Shown piece by piece: positions 21,965-34,500 of a DNA stretch of 64,000 bases (its first letter is position 1; every line of letters starts with the position of its first letter). Source of the DNA: Mytilus trossulus. Its lineage: Eukaryota; Mollusca; Bivalvia; Mytilida; Mytilidae. Under the pieces are notes generated by a model, which was not told the origin of the DNA, searched no databases, and was given only the letters and a program-made list of their open reading frames with translations. The position numbers and the translations under genes are program-made. The DNA is taken from contig NC_086382.1 of assembly GCF_036588685.1 (NCBI RefSeq), positions 2,021,001 to 2,085,000 on the forward strand, given 5' to 3'.

Positions 21965-22140
21965 GTAAACCAATTTATTTTTGCGGATACTTTATTTCGC
22001 GTTTAGCCCTGACTTACTCATTTCGCGGCGATTTATTTTCGCGATTATCAATTTTGTTTGATGTAATTGAATATGAAGGGATCCAAGTTTTACATATTCG
22101 CGACGATTTATATTCGCGATGTTTTTCTACTCGCAAAAAC
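21965..22140. repeat. TTCGCG-motif repeat
   Basis: Phrases such as TTTATTTCGCG, ATTTCGCGGCGATTTA and ATTCGCGACGATTTA repeat within 170 bp. A related stretch in the opposite orientation, with CCACGAA motifs, is at 33065-33180. Both look like the ends of a short dispersed element. Confidence 0.5.
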
Positions 22141-22179
22141 TAGTTGGTTAACAAAATATGTAAATAATGTCTTTATGTT

Positions 22180-22800
22180 GTGTAGATGTGGAGTTACCCG
22201 CCTACGTCCACACTTGGTTTTGTTTGATGCATTTCTATTGGTATCCATCTGATGAGTTAAGCCCTGTTCAACTTACTTGTATAGTTTGGTGTTATTGTGT
22301 ACTGTTGTTACACTGTCCCAGGTATGGGATCATTGGTGCATTCAAACGAGTTTAATCGCGACAAATTCTGTATGTACCTATTCCAACTTGGGAGCCTGTA
22401 AATCGGTGGTTGTCGTTTGTTGTTGTGTTACATATTAGTTTTTCGTTCCTTATTTTGTATATACAACAATATTAACAGAGGGGCCAAAGATACCAGAGTG
22501 ACAGTCAAACTCATAAATCGAAAGTAAACTGACAACGCCATGGCTAAAAATGAAAAAAAGACAAACAAACAAACAAACAAAAATACACATGACACAACAT
22601 AGAAAACTAAAGAAGAAGCAACACGAACCCCATTTAAGAAAGGCGTTAGTTTCCTCAATTCGGGGTCTTTCATAGCTGACTTAGCGGTACGGGCTTTGTC
22701 CATCGCTTACAGCCGTACGGTAACATACAGTAGTCAATGTATGTGTCATTTTGTCTCTTGTGGAGAGTTATCATTATGTAATCATACCACATCTTCTAAC
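22180..22800 (-). repeat. Dispersed composite repeat
   Basis: It shares GTATCCATCTGATGAGTTAA, CACTGTCCCA, AAACGAGTTTAA, TTCTGTATGT, TTTCGTTC and the terminal AATCATACCACATC with 53690-54215. The copy here is interrupted at about 22460-22680 by another repeat (ACAGAGGGGCCAAAGATACC onward) that resembles 24335-24540 and 33410-33580. Confidence 0.65.
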
Positions 22801-23734
22801 TTGTGTATTACAAGTGTTTGCAGACTAAAATTATAATGAAGGCATCCAATGCGTACTGACATTACGCTTCATAGGTTGATAAAGTGTATAATTCTGTTAT
22901 CACAAATGTATATACTCTTTGAATGTACAGCATACAGTCTAATGTTATAGAGAAATGAAATGTTTAACATATACATATATCAGTTACAACTGAACATGAA
23001 TGATTATTTCGATTAATGAATAATTAAATTTAATGGTGAATCTCAAAATCTTAATCTATGCGCATGGGTTTTATATGATAAATTGACAATTTATTATCAT
23101 TTGCAAACAGTCTAGGCGATTCTATGTATTTATTTTTATATTAATCACACGCAATCAAATCAATATTTTGCCTCTGAAAATGGGTGCTAATAGGCTTATT
23201 TCTCAATAGATATATAGGTTAAATAGACATAAAACTTTTTTTGATTGAATATACAAAATAAAACCAGAATTTAATTATTTCTTTATACTCAAAAACTTGA
23301 TGTCTGTTCTTTTAACCAATTTGGATTTAAAAATGTGTGGAAACATTGGCAATACCAAATTATAAAGGACAGGTAAATTACTTGTGAAGACTGCTTTACC
23401 ATTGCAACAGACCTAAAGTAACAATTAAACACACATCTACGAATGAAGAAGTTTGATATTAGCATATCTTTTTTAAATTTGCATGAGAAATTTCTAAAAA
23501 ATGCATGGGTTATCAGGTCCTATTTGAATTAACAACAATTGATTTTAAGGGTAAATCATGATATAAATTATATCTGCAAATGCGATTGTCATTATGAACA
23601 TATCAGTTATATGCAGAATGCGCTTTTTCCAAATGACGCATCTGGGTTTAAACAGCTGCAGAACCGTAGCCCTCAGGTTATAAGAGCTATTTTTAAAAAG
23701 ATTGACAAATAGTAATATGAAAAGCAAAAAATTG

Positions 23735-24100
23735 GGTACTTTCTTTAACTTTGCACTGCTGATTTCAACAAAGTTTCCCAAAAAGATCTACAGATAAAAA
23801 AGGTTGTACCCGGTACCGATGATCTGTATAATAGGGTAAATTGATTGCTCATAGGTACATGTAGATCCTATCAAACTATCCAACTACCGTACGCATAAAC
23901 CGTGACTAAAATCGTGAATAAAAACTATTACGTCGCAAAACATAAAAATATCAGTGGCAAAACAAATCCATGTGACGACTGAAATTGGGGTGAAATCACG
24001 TGTATCAAATGTCTAAAAGTTCCAAAAAGGGGGTACATGTACACAACTAATTCATGCTCCCATTGCTTACTACGTTAAATTTCTCTGTGTCAAGCAGGCA
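23735..24100 (+). repeat. Empty-site paralogue of the 705-4679 insertion
   Basis: It matches the left flank (600-704) and the right flank (4686-4735) of the inverted-repeat element as one continuous stretch. GTACATGTACAC runs directly into TTCATGCTCCCATTGCTT, which corresponds to GCATGGCCCCATTGCTT after the insertion. Only one copy of the target word is present (ACTAAT against ACTTAT). Confidence 0.8.
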
Positions 24101-24329
24101 CAGTCTGTAATTTTTAAAGTTAAAAGAAATGACAATCAATAGTGTGGTTTAATACTTTGGTGACAAATGAGTTTGACAGTTTTCCAAATATTAATTTTTT
24201 TTTTTTTTAGTTTAATCAAGTCACTATTCCATTTAAAAATGCATGACCCATATTTGTTCAGAGTGTACCTTTACCGCTTCGTGCTATTTGAAGAAAAAAA
24301 CATGACGAAATCAATGTGAAAAGAGCATA

Positions 24330-25185
24330 AAAGGGTATAACAGAGGGACGAAAGATACCAGGGGGGATTGAAAATAAACTGACAACGCCATGTTTATAAT
24401 AAAAAGAGAAACAGACAAATAATAGTACAGAAGACACATCATAGAAATCTTAAGACTAACACGAATCCCACCAAAAACTGGGGGAGGGTAGGGAGGTGAT
24501 TTCAGGTGCTCCGGAAGGGTAAGCAGATCCTGTTTCACATGTGTCAACCGTCGTATTGCTTATGTTATTACACATTCGGTAAATAGTCTAACTCGGTAGG
24601 TCACATTCGTGAAAAGGGAAGGGTATTGAAGCTACAACATAAGGAATATATCCGATATCATTTGGTGGTTAATCCATAATGGTCAACCAACTCGTGATGA
24701 CGTTCGTAAAATTTACGAAGGGATGATTTCAACTCTACCATTTGGAATTCTTGGTTTAATAGCTTCTATGGGAGCAGCAAACCTCTATTAAGGAAATCAT
24801 GATAGGCAATACAAGCCAGAGAATATCGTAACAATTGGAAGATATATACTCCGTATGCAGGCGCTGCTGGAATGTTGCTACATAGAAATGAAAAGTTCAC
24901 AATTGGAAAGCTGAAATCATCATTTTTGCAAAGTTTTGTTTTCAACCGACCCTCATTGTCAATTTCTAAATGTAAGTCAAGATATAAGGCAGACTTAATT
25001 GTATCTGCTGTATCCTTTATCTCCAATTCGAGGGAATAGATTCGTTCAACATAGTCAAATATAAAAGATGGCAAGTAACAAACTGTCCATACTTCAACAA
25101 AATTCAAGGAACAATAATTTTGTTCCCGGACCTGATGTGCTTGAACTTTTGATTTCGCCATTTGAGTAAGGACCTCCATCTTGAA
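24330..25185 (-). pseudogene. Penelope-like retroelement fragment (reverse transcriptase end and 3' region)
   Basis: The frame 25179-24766 contains YSLELEIKDTADTIKSA, YLDLHLEIDNEGRLKTKL, FSFPIVNFSFLCSNIPAAPA and DFLNRGLLL, the conserved C-terminal run of bivalve Penelope-like reverse transcriptases. The next frame downstream gives SLRKFYERHHELVDHYG. The YIDD part is missing and the first residues are unrelated, so it is truncated. The 3' region to 24330 matches repeats at 22470-22690 and 33400-33580. Confidence 0.85.
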
Positions 25186-25515
25186 TTTTTATAGGAGTTC
25201 GGTATTTTTGTTATTTTTTGTTTGGCTTGACAATTAACGACAAGAGAACCAGAACACTTAGTTGTTATTATCTGATAAACCAGTTAAGTCCAAATGAGCG
25301 ATTAATCCGTGTCTTTGTACGATCAGTACCATTAGTGACAAAACATGATAATTATACTGATATTAACCTCTAATTGCATATATTTTATTTTAAGTGAACA
25401 ATAAAAAAGATAAACTGTTTTATATATATCGCCAATTAACGATATCAGAATAATTTATTCTTAGTATATTGGTCTACAAATCTAGATAAATTGCACTTTT
25501 GTTTCAAATTTTCAG

Positions 25516-28500
25516 AGACACACAACCATATCTGGAAAGTATAGGATATATTGAGGAAAGGGTAAACGTGTTCACAATGAATTCAATTGGAAAAATAATA
25601 TTATTCATTTTACAAATATTTTCACTGATGTCGATTCTTGTTTACGGTAAACCGTGTTCCGACTCCAGTGCAAAATGTCAGGAGATTAGGTTGCCACTGG
25701 TTTCTAATAAACTTAATGCGCCACTTATAGCAGAACTGGATATTACCTCTATGAATAAAGAGTTAAAAACGTACATCAAGGATGACATCGAGTCAACTTT
25801 TTCTGAGAATATTCATAAGATGGTGAAAAATGAGCAAGATGATTTAAAAGTTTCTATGTTACAGGATTACTCGTCAAAAATTAATACGACACAGACAGAA
25901 TATGACAAACAAATTTCACATATAGTTAAAAACCTTGAAGCAAAACAAGAGGAGTTACAGCTTGAAATATCTGAATATAACACAAATTTAAGTGAAAGTG
26001 AATCAATCTTTAATTCAAAAATAACAGAATTGCTAAGAGGGTTTAAAGAAGGACAAGAGCGCTTGAAACTAGCGATGTTATCCGATTATTTATCCAAGTT
26101 GCAGAAATTGCAAGATGCTAACCGGGAAACGATAAACGATTTTACGACTGACCTAAAGTCCCAATTTGCCAATTTATCACAAGAATTCAAAAGGGACTTC
26201 ATGAAAAGTGCTGTAAACTTGCAAACTCACATGAAGAAACAGGAAGAATGGAAAACAAATCTTATGGAAAAATTAAATGGTAAGATATTTCTTGAAATAT
26301 GTTTTCCTATTTTGAGTTTTTTTTTCTGAAATGAAAAGTAATATATAACGCAGACCTAGCTATATATTTACCATCCATGATTTCAGGATCTAAAAGCCAA
26401 TTCAATAGAAATTGGATGTTTATTTTGTAGGATGCGTATATTTTTTCATGTGACAAGACAATAACTTGTATTCAAATTCTAAGAAAGTAACAAATATTTT
26501 CATCTGATAAAAGGGATTATAAATACTCATTCAACAATATAGTTATCTGTATTGTCATTTTATATAAAAGTAACAAGCATGTATTTTCGACATGAAAGTA
26601 CGGTGTATTATCAATCGACAAGAGAGTATCTTGTATTTGGAATTGACATGAAAGTAACTTATATTCAAATTTGACATCGAAGTTATTATATTATAACTTT
26701 AATTTTAATTGAAGTGTATTATATTTTGAAATGATCCCATTTGAAAAGAAATAAAGTCTAATTGTGATTTGACATGCAATTTACTTGTATGTTCATTTGA
26801 CATGCAATTCACGTGTTTTCTCACATGTAGATTCGACATAAAATTCACTTGCATATCAATATTAGCTCGTATTCCCATTTGACATGCACTTCATTTGTAT
26901 TTTCACTTAACAATGTTTGACATGAAATTCACTTGTATCCCTATTTGAAATACAATCGACTTATATTCGCATTTCACAAGGGTTACGTTCAACATCGAAG
27001 CAGGTAGCATAGCCGCTTGTCTTTGATGTCTATCTATATTGAACGATATTCTACGTAGCTAAGCTATCCAAATGACGTTGTTAATAATAACCTATCCGAC
27101 GCCATATTAGATAACATGATTTTTGTATGCTATGTAGATTTAGTTAGGTGCTAGGCTAGCTATACGTTAAATAGGCATAATCTACATGGCACTATGCAGC
27201 AGCTGTGATATTGAACGCACCCAAGAAATAAACTTATTTTGTCATTTCACATGCTGTTTTCTACTGTCTTAATTTGCAAACTGGCGAACAGATATTTAGA
27301 AATGTAAATTGAAAACCACTGTCAATATTCCGTTTAATAAACACTTCTTGGCGCTTCATTCATGTATTTTCATACATCATAATTCGTATAACATGTACAA
27401 TGGAATGTATCACCGAACTAATACATTTCTCGAATTTCGATTAGCTAATGACTCGTCGTTAAAAAACAACCAAAAGCCCCAGGTATTGACTTAGGCCGGG
27501 AATGAAATCGCCATCTTCGTTCATATAGGTAGAGTATGGTGATATGATCACCATATGCTTTGACTCTGGGTTTACAGGTGTACTTCATGGTGTAAAAAAT
27601 AAAAGTGAATTAAACAACAAACATCTGAAATGTGTGTTAATTTTTTTTGAAAAAAATTCAGAAAATGTTCAGTATTTAGAGAAAAACTGCCATTTTTTGC
27701 TGTTTATGTGTCCAATTACATGAATTAGAAAAAAATATAATTTATTTACCTATAAAAAAAGTTACACATAATCTTTACAAAAAATTCATTCAAATTTTAT
27801 TTTGAGAAACAGGGGTTCATGTTTTAGACCGGAGTTATAATGATCCGAAAACTTATTATTTTTCCGATATTTCAGTTTTACAATCAATAAATATACATTT
27901 AACTGTAGAATCGTTATCACTTCCCTAGTATTTGTATTGTTTCCCCCTCAAGAACAAACAAGGAAATTGAAAATAAATCAGTTCATGCAAATCACCTAAC
28001 TCTATAATAATAGTATACTGGTTAAACAAACTGTTTGAATTGTAAAAATGTGTTTGTGTTCAAAATTAATACATAATGCAAAACAATAAACAGTAACAAA
28101 ATTGTATTTCCAGATACTTATGCACCCCTTATTAAAGACAAAGACTGCAGCCATATCAGATGGAATCCAACAAAACCAAGTGGAGTATATACTATATATC
28201 CAGATGAATTCAATGGGATCCAGGCTTACTGTGATATGTCTACTGACGGAGGAGGATGGACCGTATATTTTATTGTTATTACATTAAAATTTAATGTTTT
28301 TCATTTAAATATATGAGGTCTTTTTGTCACTAAATCGGTCCCCCTGCCGGTTGAAGTTTCGTCTGCGAGGATATCACCAGTCGGTGATCATGTGCTGACA
28401 TACCACATCATTTATAGAGTCACTTTGAGGTTTATAAACGCTCAAAACTAGTATAAACAAAGCTGATTTTTATACCTCTAGGTCGAAACGGCAATAACTA

Positions 28501-31500
28501 GATATTTAGCGACGCGTATGAAGTATGTAATACTTGTCAAGCTAGTTGGTGATTTAGCAATCTACATATGATCAATAAAGATACTGAATCTTCTTAATTG
28601 ATTGCATAACCAAGGAATATAAGAAAGAGTTAAATGTAACAAACATTGACATTAGTTTAGATCTCAAACTGCTGATATGATATTCTAACTGTTTTGATTC
28701 GACACCGACTGATGAATATTGTGTCGGAGAAACGCGAGTACACAATTAATAGACTGGCATCTTTTTTTTTCAAATCATAAATACATCTGTTGTGATTGGT
28801 GTATTTACATAGTACAAATTTCGCATGACTCTCACAATTTAGTGCAAACCTATCGAAATGAGGAACATGAAAGTTCTTATCCATTTAATTGTTTCATGTG
28901 TTTGAGCTTTTGATTATGCATCTAGTTTACGGACGTTCGTACCAATTCTTCGTAAAAAATATTTTGTACAATCTGTAACTTTACTAATATGTGATGCGTT
29001 TAATGATAGCAATTCTCAAATCTATACGTGTACCAATAAGCTCTTGCTCAAATATGACAACTTTGCCAATATATACAAAACACAACGAGTGTGTGAAGAG
29101 TGCCATTTAGAAAACTGCGTAATAATAACTATCGACCATTTAAAATTATTTATCACCCTTTTTTCTTTTGCCTCTACATATCTGAAAAAGATGAGTATGC
29201 TTTTTTTTAACCTCATGTGGTTCGGGACCATTGTGTGAATTATAAAAGAAATATTTTCAATTTTTCTATGTTTAACAGGTCAGGACCACTACCTTATATG
29301 GAAATGCATAAATTAGCATACTTATGTTCTCGCACATGTTATTGTTTATTTACATGTGACGCAATTTATTTTTACCTAGGTTTTTGACCAATCCACTAAA
29401 TGAGTCACAATGCATGATGGACTACTACGTGTTTACAATCAACCAAGAACACGTGTTATTTACTGAAATACAACACAATTTTTCGTGCAACGCGGGATTC
29501 ACAATTTCGCTTAGTTTTTCATTTTGGCTATCCTCTTTTATAGTTCGTGATATAAAGTATTACTTCCATGCTCAGATTAACTAAGAGTTGTCTCTATGTG
29601 AAGAAAAAAGGGTTTTAACTACCCAATATATAGCCATTAACACGTTTGATGAGGGCACAGAGGTTTCATGTATTTGTCCACCAGACAGCAACGAAACAAC
29701 AGCAAAGAAACACAATTACCTATGAGACAAACTTACTAGTGTAAAATAAGCCGTCGATAACAGCCGGTGCTGATATTCACGAGTACAGCAATGTTCGTAT
29801 AGATAATTAAAGGCAAATGTGGGATCCTTGAATTTTGTGTTCGTAAAAAAGGCGAAGAAGTATTTACATACATGGCAGTGTTAACAAAATCTATAAGTAT
29901 TTTGTTTTGTCACATTTCAGTATATGGGACTTCCAAACTGTTCCCTTTGTTTTGAAGATAGTGAATTCAGCAACTGTAGTTTCAGTTTGTTCGTTTTTTA
30001 ACGGGCTCGGACATTTGCCAAACTGAATAAAATCATTACAGCTGATTTCTTATACCTGTAAAGTAAAACTTTGGTTGGCTTGCTTACTTTGTTTGTATAG
30101 TTGTTTATACAAGCTTTGAAAATATGATTGACATCTTTAAACAGTATATATATATATATATATAGGCATAGTTTAACTTGTATATTTTATATTTTGTACA
30201 ATATACAAACAAAGCAAGCAAGCTAACCAAAGTTTTGCTCTACATGCATTAGATAATAAGCTGTAATGATTTAATCCATATGTATGTGCGACAAGGTGGA
30301 AAATTTTATATGTTTTGTGAAAATTGCAGCGTTGGATCTATAATAAAAAAAGATGTGGTATGATTTCCAATGAGACATCTGTCCACAAGGGACCAAAATG
30401 ACACAGAAATTAACATTTATAGACCACCGTATGGCCTTCAACAATGAGCAAAGCCAATACCACATAGTCAGCTAAAAATGGCCTCGATATGACAATGTAA
30501 AACAATTCAAACGAAAAAACAAACGGCCTTAAATATATAAAAAAAAATGAACGAAAAACAAATATGTAATACATAAACAAACGACAACCACTGAAATACA
30601 GGCTCCTATACAATACATTTTTTTTTGATGGGATAGATTTCTTGTTCTTTTATAAATTTAATTTGGCCGTTTTTTTTGTTGTTTTTTTTATTGTTTGGAT
30701 TGTTTTGCACAAGTAATATTTTGGGTCATTAATAGCTTACTTTTCAGCATTGAACCTGGTTACTTTCCTAAATTATGTCTTTGTTAAAAAGATGTCTCAT
30801 TTGGCACTCATACCTCATCTTCTTATTTCTATATGCAAAGCACGTTTTAGAAAGAAGAAAAAAAGGTAATATGGCACCCACTATGATCCAGAAACTTTTA
30901 ATATTGGAGATATTTTACATATGTCAACAGGACAGCAGCCGAATGATAAAAAACCTCTGATGTATATTTTGTGATAAAATTAGCAACAAACGGATATTAT
31001 CAATGGATGAAACAAACAAAAAAATGTATTGAGCTATATACCGTACCCGCTCAGTGGCAGATCCAGGGGGCGGGGATTCCGGGGATGGATCCCCATTTTT
31101 TTTGGACGATCGGTGCATTTCGATGGGGACATGTAGTTGGAACCCCCTCTCCTTTTGTCCAGGGTAAGGATCCCCCTTTTTAAAATGGCAGGATCCGTCC
31201 CTGCCGCTTTCATAACACTTATTTTTAGCATACTGAATATTTTGATGTTCTTATTATTAGTTCAGGTCCCGATAAAGAAAAATACACATTCAGTACAGAA
31301 AGAAGTGTTTCAATGAAAGTTTTCGTGTTTTTCTAGGCAGAAACGATTTTGGAATGACATTATACAGGTTTATAAGAGCTCAAATGATTTTCTTACTGGA
31401 CAGTGGTCACTTCATTGGATACTTCACTGCGTCATGTCGTGAAATTAATGCAGGTTTAATTCATAACAATGCACAAAACCGGTTCAACTACTTTTGCAAG

Positions 31501-34500
31501 GCGAAAAAGAAAGTCGAAGGGTGAAGCCAATAAACAATATTTTTTAAATCTGAGCATACAAATTGAAGATTACGTTATATATTTTACATTAAATATATTT
31601 GCAGAATAAAAACTTTGGTAATAAGAGTCCCAGACAATATATTAGTTGACTGTTTTCCCACTTATTCCACGTGTTTTAAGTAGTAGTTTAGTCGTAGTAG
31701 CCCACATTGCATTGTAGTTCATTGAGTCGATAGGTCAGTTTTTCATGGCCATATTGGCCTTGTGTTTTGGAAATTACTATGCAAATATATTCTGACGTCA
31801 GAAAATCTAGAGTTCTCGACCTGTTTAATAAGACATTAGAAATCACTCTGAATCATACGCGATTTATTAATGAACATTGAATTTATAAAATTAATATGCT
31901 CTCAGTTAACAAGAATTCACAATATATCAATATGTTGTTAAATCTGCCGTGGAAGGAAAATACGTCAGCTATTTAAAATTCTGCTCATTATTGTAGGTAA
32001 TTCAAAGAAGAATAGATGGAACAACAAATTTTGACAGAATTTGGGTCGAATATAGGGAAGGCTTTGGTGATCCGAAGAAGGAATATTGGCTAGGTTGGTA
32101 ACATTTAGTTTCTTGATTAAGCTGAATCGGGAACGCACAAAGCCGTATAGTAATAGCAAAAGGGATGTATAAGAACGAAAACAGTCAAATATCTATTCCT
32201 GAGGTATAATTTATTTTAAATGCTAAGGCTTTTCTACCTAAAGGAATAGATTACCTTAGCTGTATTCGGCAAATCTTTTAAAAATTTTGGTCCTCAATGC
32301 TCTTCAACTTCGTACTTTATTTGTCCTTTTTAACTTTTTGGGATTCAAGTTTCACTGATGAGTCTTTTGTAGACGAAACGCGCGTCTGGCGTTAATACAA
32401 AATTTTAAACCTGGTATATATGATGAGTTTATTGATGCACGGATAGAGATTTGATTGACAGCATCATAGATATAAGAAGATGTGGTATGAATGCCAATTA
32501 GAAATCTCTTAATCCAGTATAGTGTTGAATAGCGATGAACATTGTAACATAACACGTGTTTTTTATTGAAAGAAGATAAAAGTATTTTAATTAAATCAAT
32601 AATAAATATATCGAATATCAGTGATAATTTACTTTTTAATTTTAAAATTGATTAAAACTGTTCATGGAAAATAACTGCAAGTTGTTAATTACCGTGTCAT
32701 AGTTTGGTTTACTAGTGATTGAAAATCAATACGATTAAGTACGGGGATATTGCCCGTAGGTAATATTGTTTAAGACAGGAACATTTATTTTCACACCTTT
32801 TACTTTTAGGACAGTTTATTATATCGTGATTAGGGAAATGCGCTTTCAATCATAAAGTTTTGATTGCCCAATAGAATTCAGACAAGCATTTATAAATTGT
32901 AAAACAAACAAATAATTAGTTGTCTTTAACCTAAAATGACCATTTTGACAATTCAAAACTTTTTCATTTGATTCCTTCTTTTTTGTTTGTTTAATTATTG
33001 ATCAAACCAAGGAGGTTATATGATCTCCTAAATCAAAAAGATATTCACGAATTACGTATCTGATTTTTTTTTTTTTTTTTTTTTTGTAATCAGCGATCCA
33101 CGAATTTACGTATACCACGAAACTTCTTTTTTTCTCTATCCACGAAAATTGATACCCACGAAAATAAATGAATCCACAGTATATGAAGATTGAATATTTC
33201 CACTAAAACCCTACCAAAAACGTACTTTTTTTTTCTTTGCTGAGAGGCCTCAGATATATTTAATTAAACAAACAATCCATCGAAGTCCAGGTTACAAATG
33301 TTTTTGTACATTTTTTTCAAAAATAGTTTTCTTTATCTTTTAAATAAATAACATTTGTATGTTCTTTTTAAGAAGAGATACAAAAGTTACCAAAGGAATA
33401 TTTAAACTCATAAGTCGAAAATAAACTGACAACGTTTTGGCTACAAAAAAATAAAACTTACCAACAAACCAATAGTAAACAAACAACATACAAAACTAAA
33501 AACTGAGCAACATAAACTCCACCAAAAACTGAACGTGATATTAGGTGCACCGAAAGGATGAGAAAATCCTGATCCACAAGCTACTAGTCAATAAGTATAT
33601 GTGTAATAATCGAAACTTACTAATTATACATTTATTAACTCAGGTGCACTCGATTCCAATCATCAAAGACAAGGATAGTGAGTTTTGCTACCGACGGTCA
33701 TATTTTCGATGGGCTTCCTCCGCTAATAAAAACTTATCGTCACGAATATCACAATCGTTAAAAACCAATCAAGCTACTATCAAATCAATCAATCAATTAC
33801 TCGTTTATTAACTCATAATTCAAAATTACAAGAATAAAACGTTCCTTACAGGTAACAAATATCTGAACATTCTTACGACTAATGGTAAATATGAACTGAG
33901 AATAGATCTAACGGACACTAACAACAAGATGACGTATGCTGTATACAAGACATTTAGTGTTGGTGACGAGAATTCCCAGTACAAGCTCACCAGTGAGGGA
34001 TATAGTGGAACTGCAGGTAAGTTTGTTTGTCACGTCGTAACATACATGACTTGATAAACTCGTTTTAAATTTAAATTTTCACATTTTACATTGTTTTAGA
34101 ACTACTAGAAGAGTAGTTTTCATTTTCTTTTAAAGAATGAGAAGTTAGACATAAACACAATTATTAAGGATGCTCGCTTCTCTCCATTTTGCATTTGTGT
34201 CAGAAATTAGAAATTCATTTATGTGTAGTGCCAATAGATATTGTGCCTGCTTTCCAATAAAAAAAAAATCATAATATCATTTGAAATAGTTTATCAAGCC
34301 TTTTTTAATTATTCTATAAAATGTTTGTCATTTTGTTTATAGTATTCTACAGAAAAAATGCTAGTGTTAAACGTATTAAAGTTCTAGAGCGAATAATGTG
34401 CTACCAAATTTCCAATGTCTTATGAAAACAAGGACATGCAACTGTAATTTTTTTCTGCACTATCAATTCTATTATTTATATACTATCAATTTATAACATT

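Larger units (their letters stand above)
28263..31996. other. FREP intron 2, largely repeats
   Basis: The intron holds an inverted-repeat element (30026-30275), a CCAATGAGAC family copy (30347-30540) and a GATCC-rich repeat (31055-31205). The remainder, 28270-30020 and 31210-31990, shows no gene. A sequence like a broken hammerhead near 28700 is noted under rejected items. Confidence 0.5.

Noticed and set aside
28695..28745. Hammerhead-like CTGATGA ... GAGAAACGCG sequence in FREP intron 2
   Set aside because: Stem II does not pair properly and no GUC cleavage site follows; at best a decayed copy of the repeat motif.
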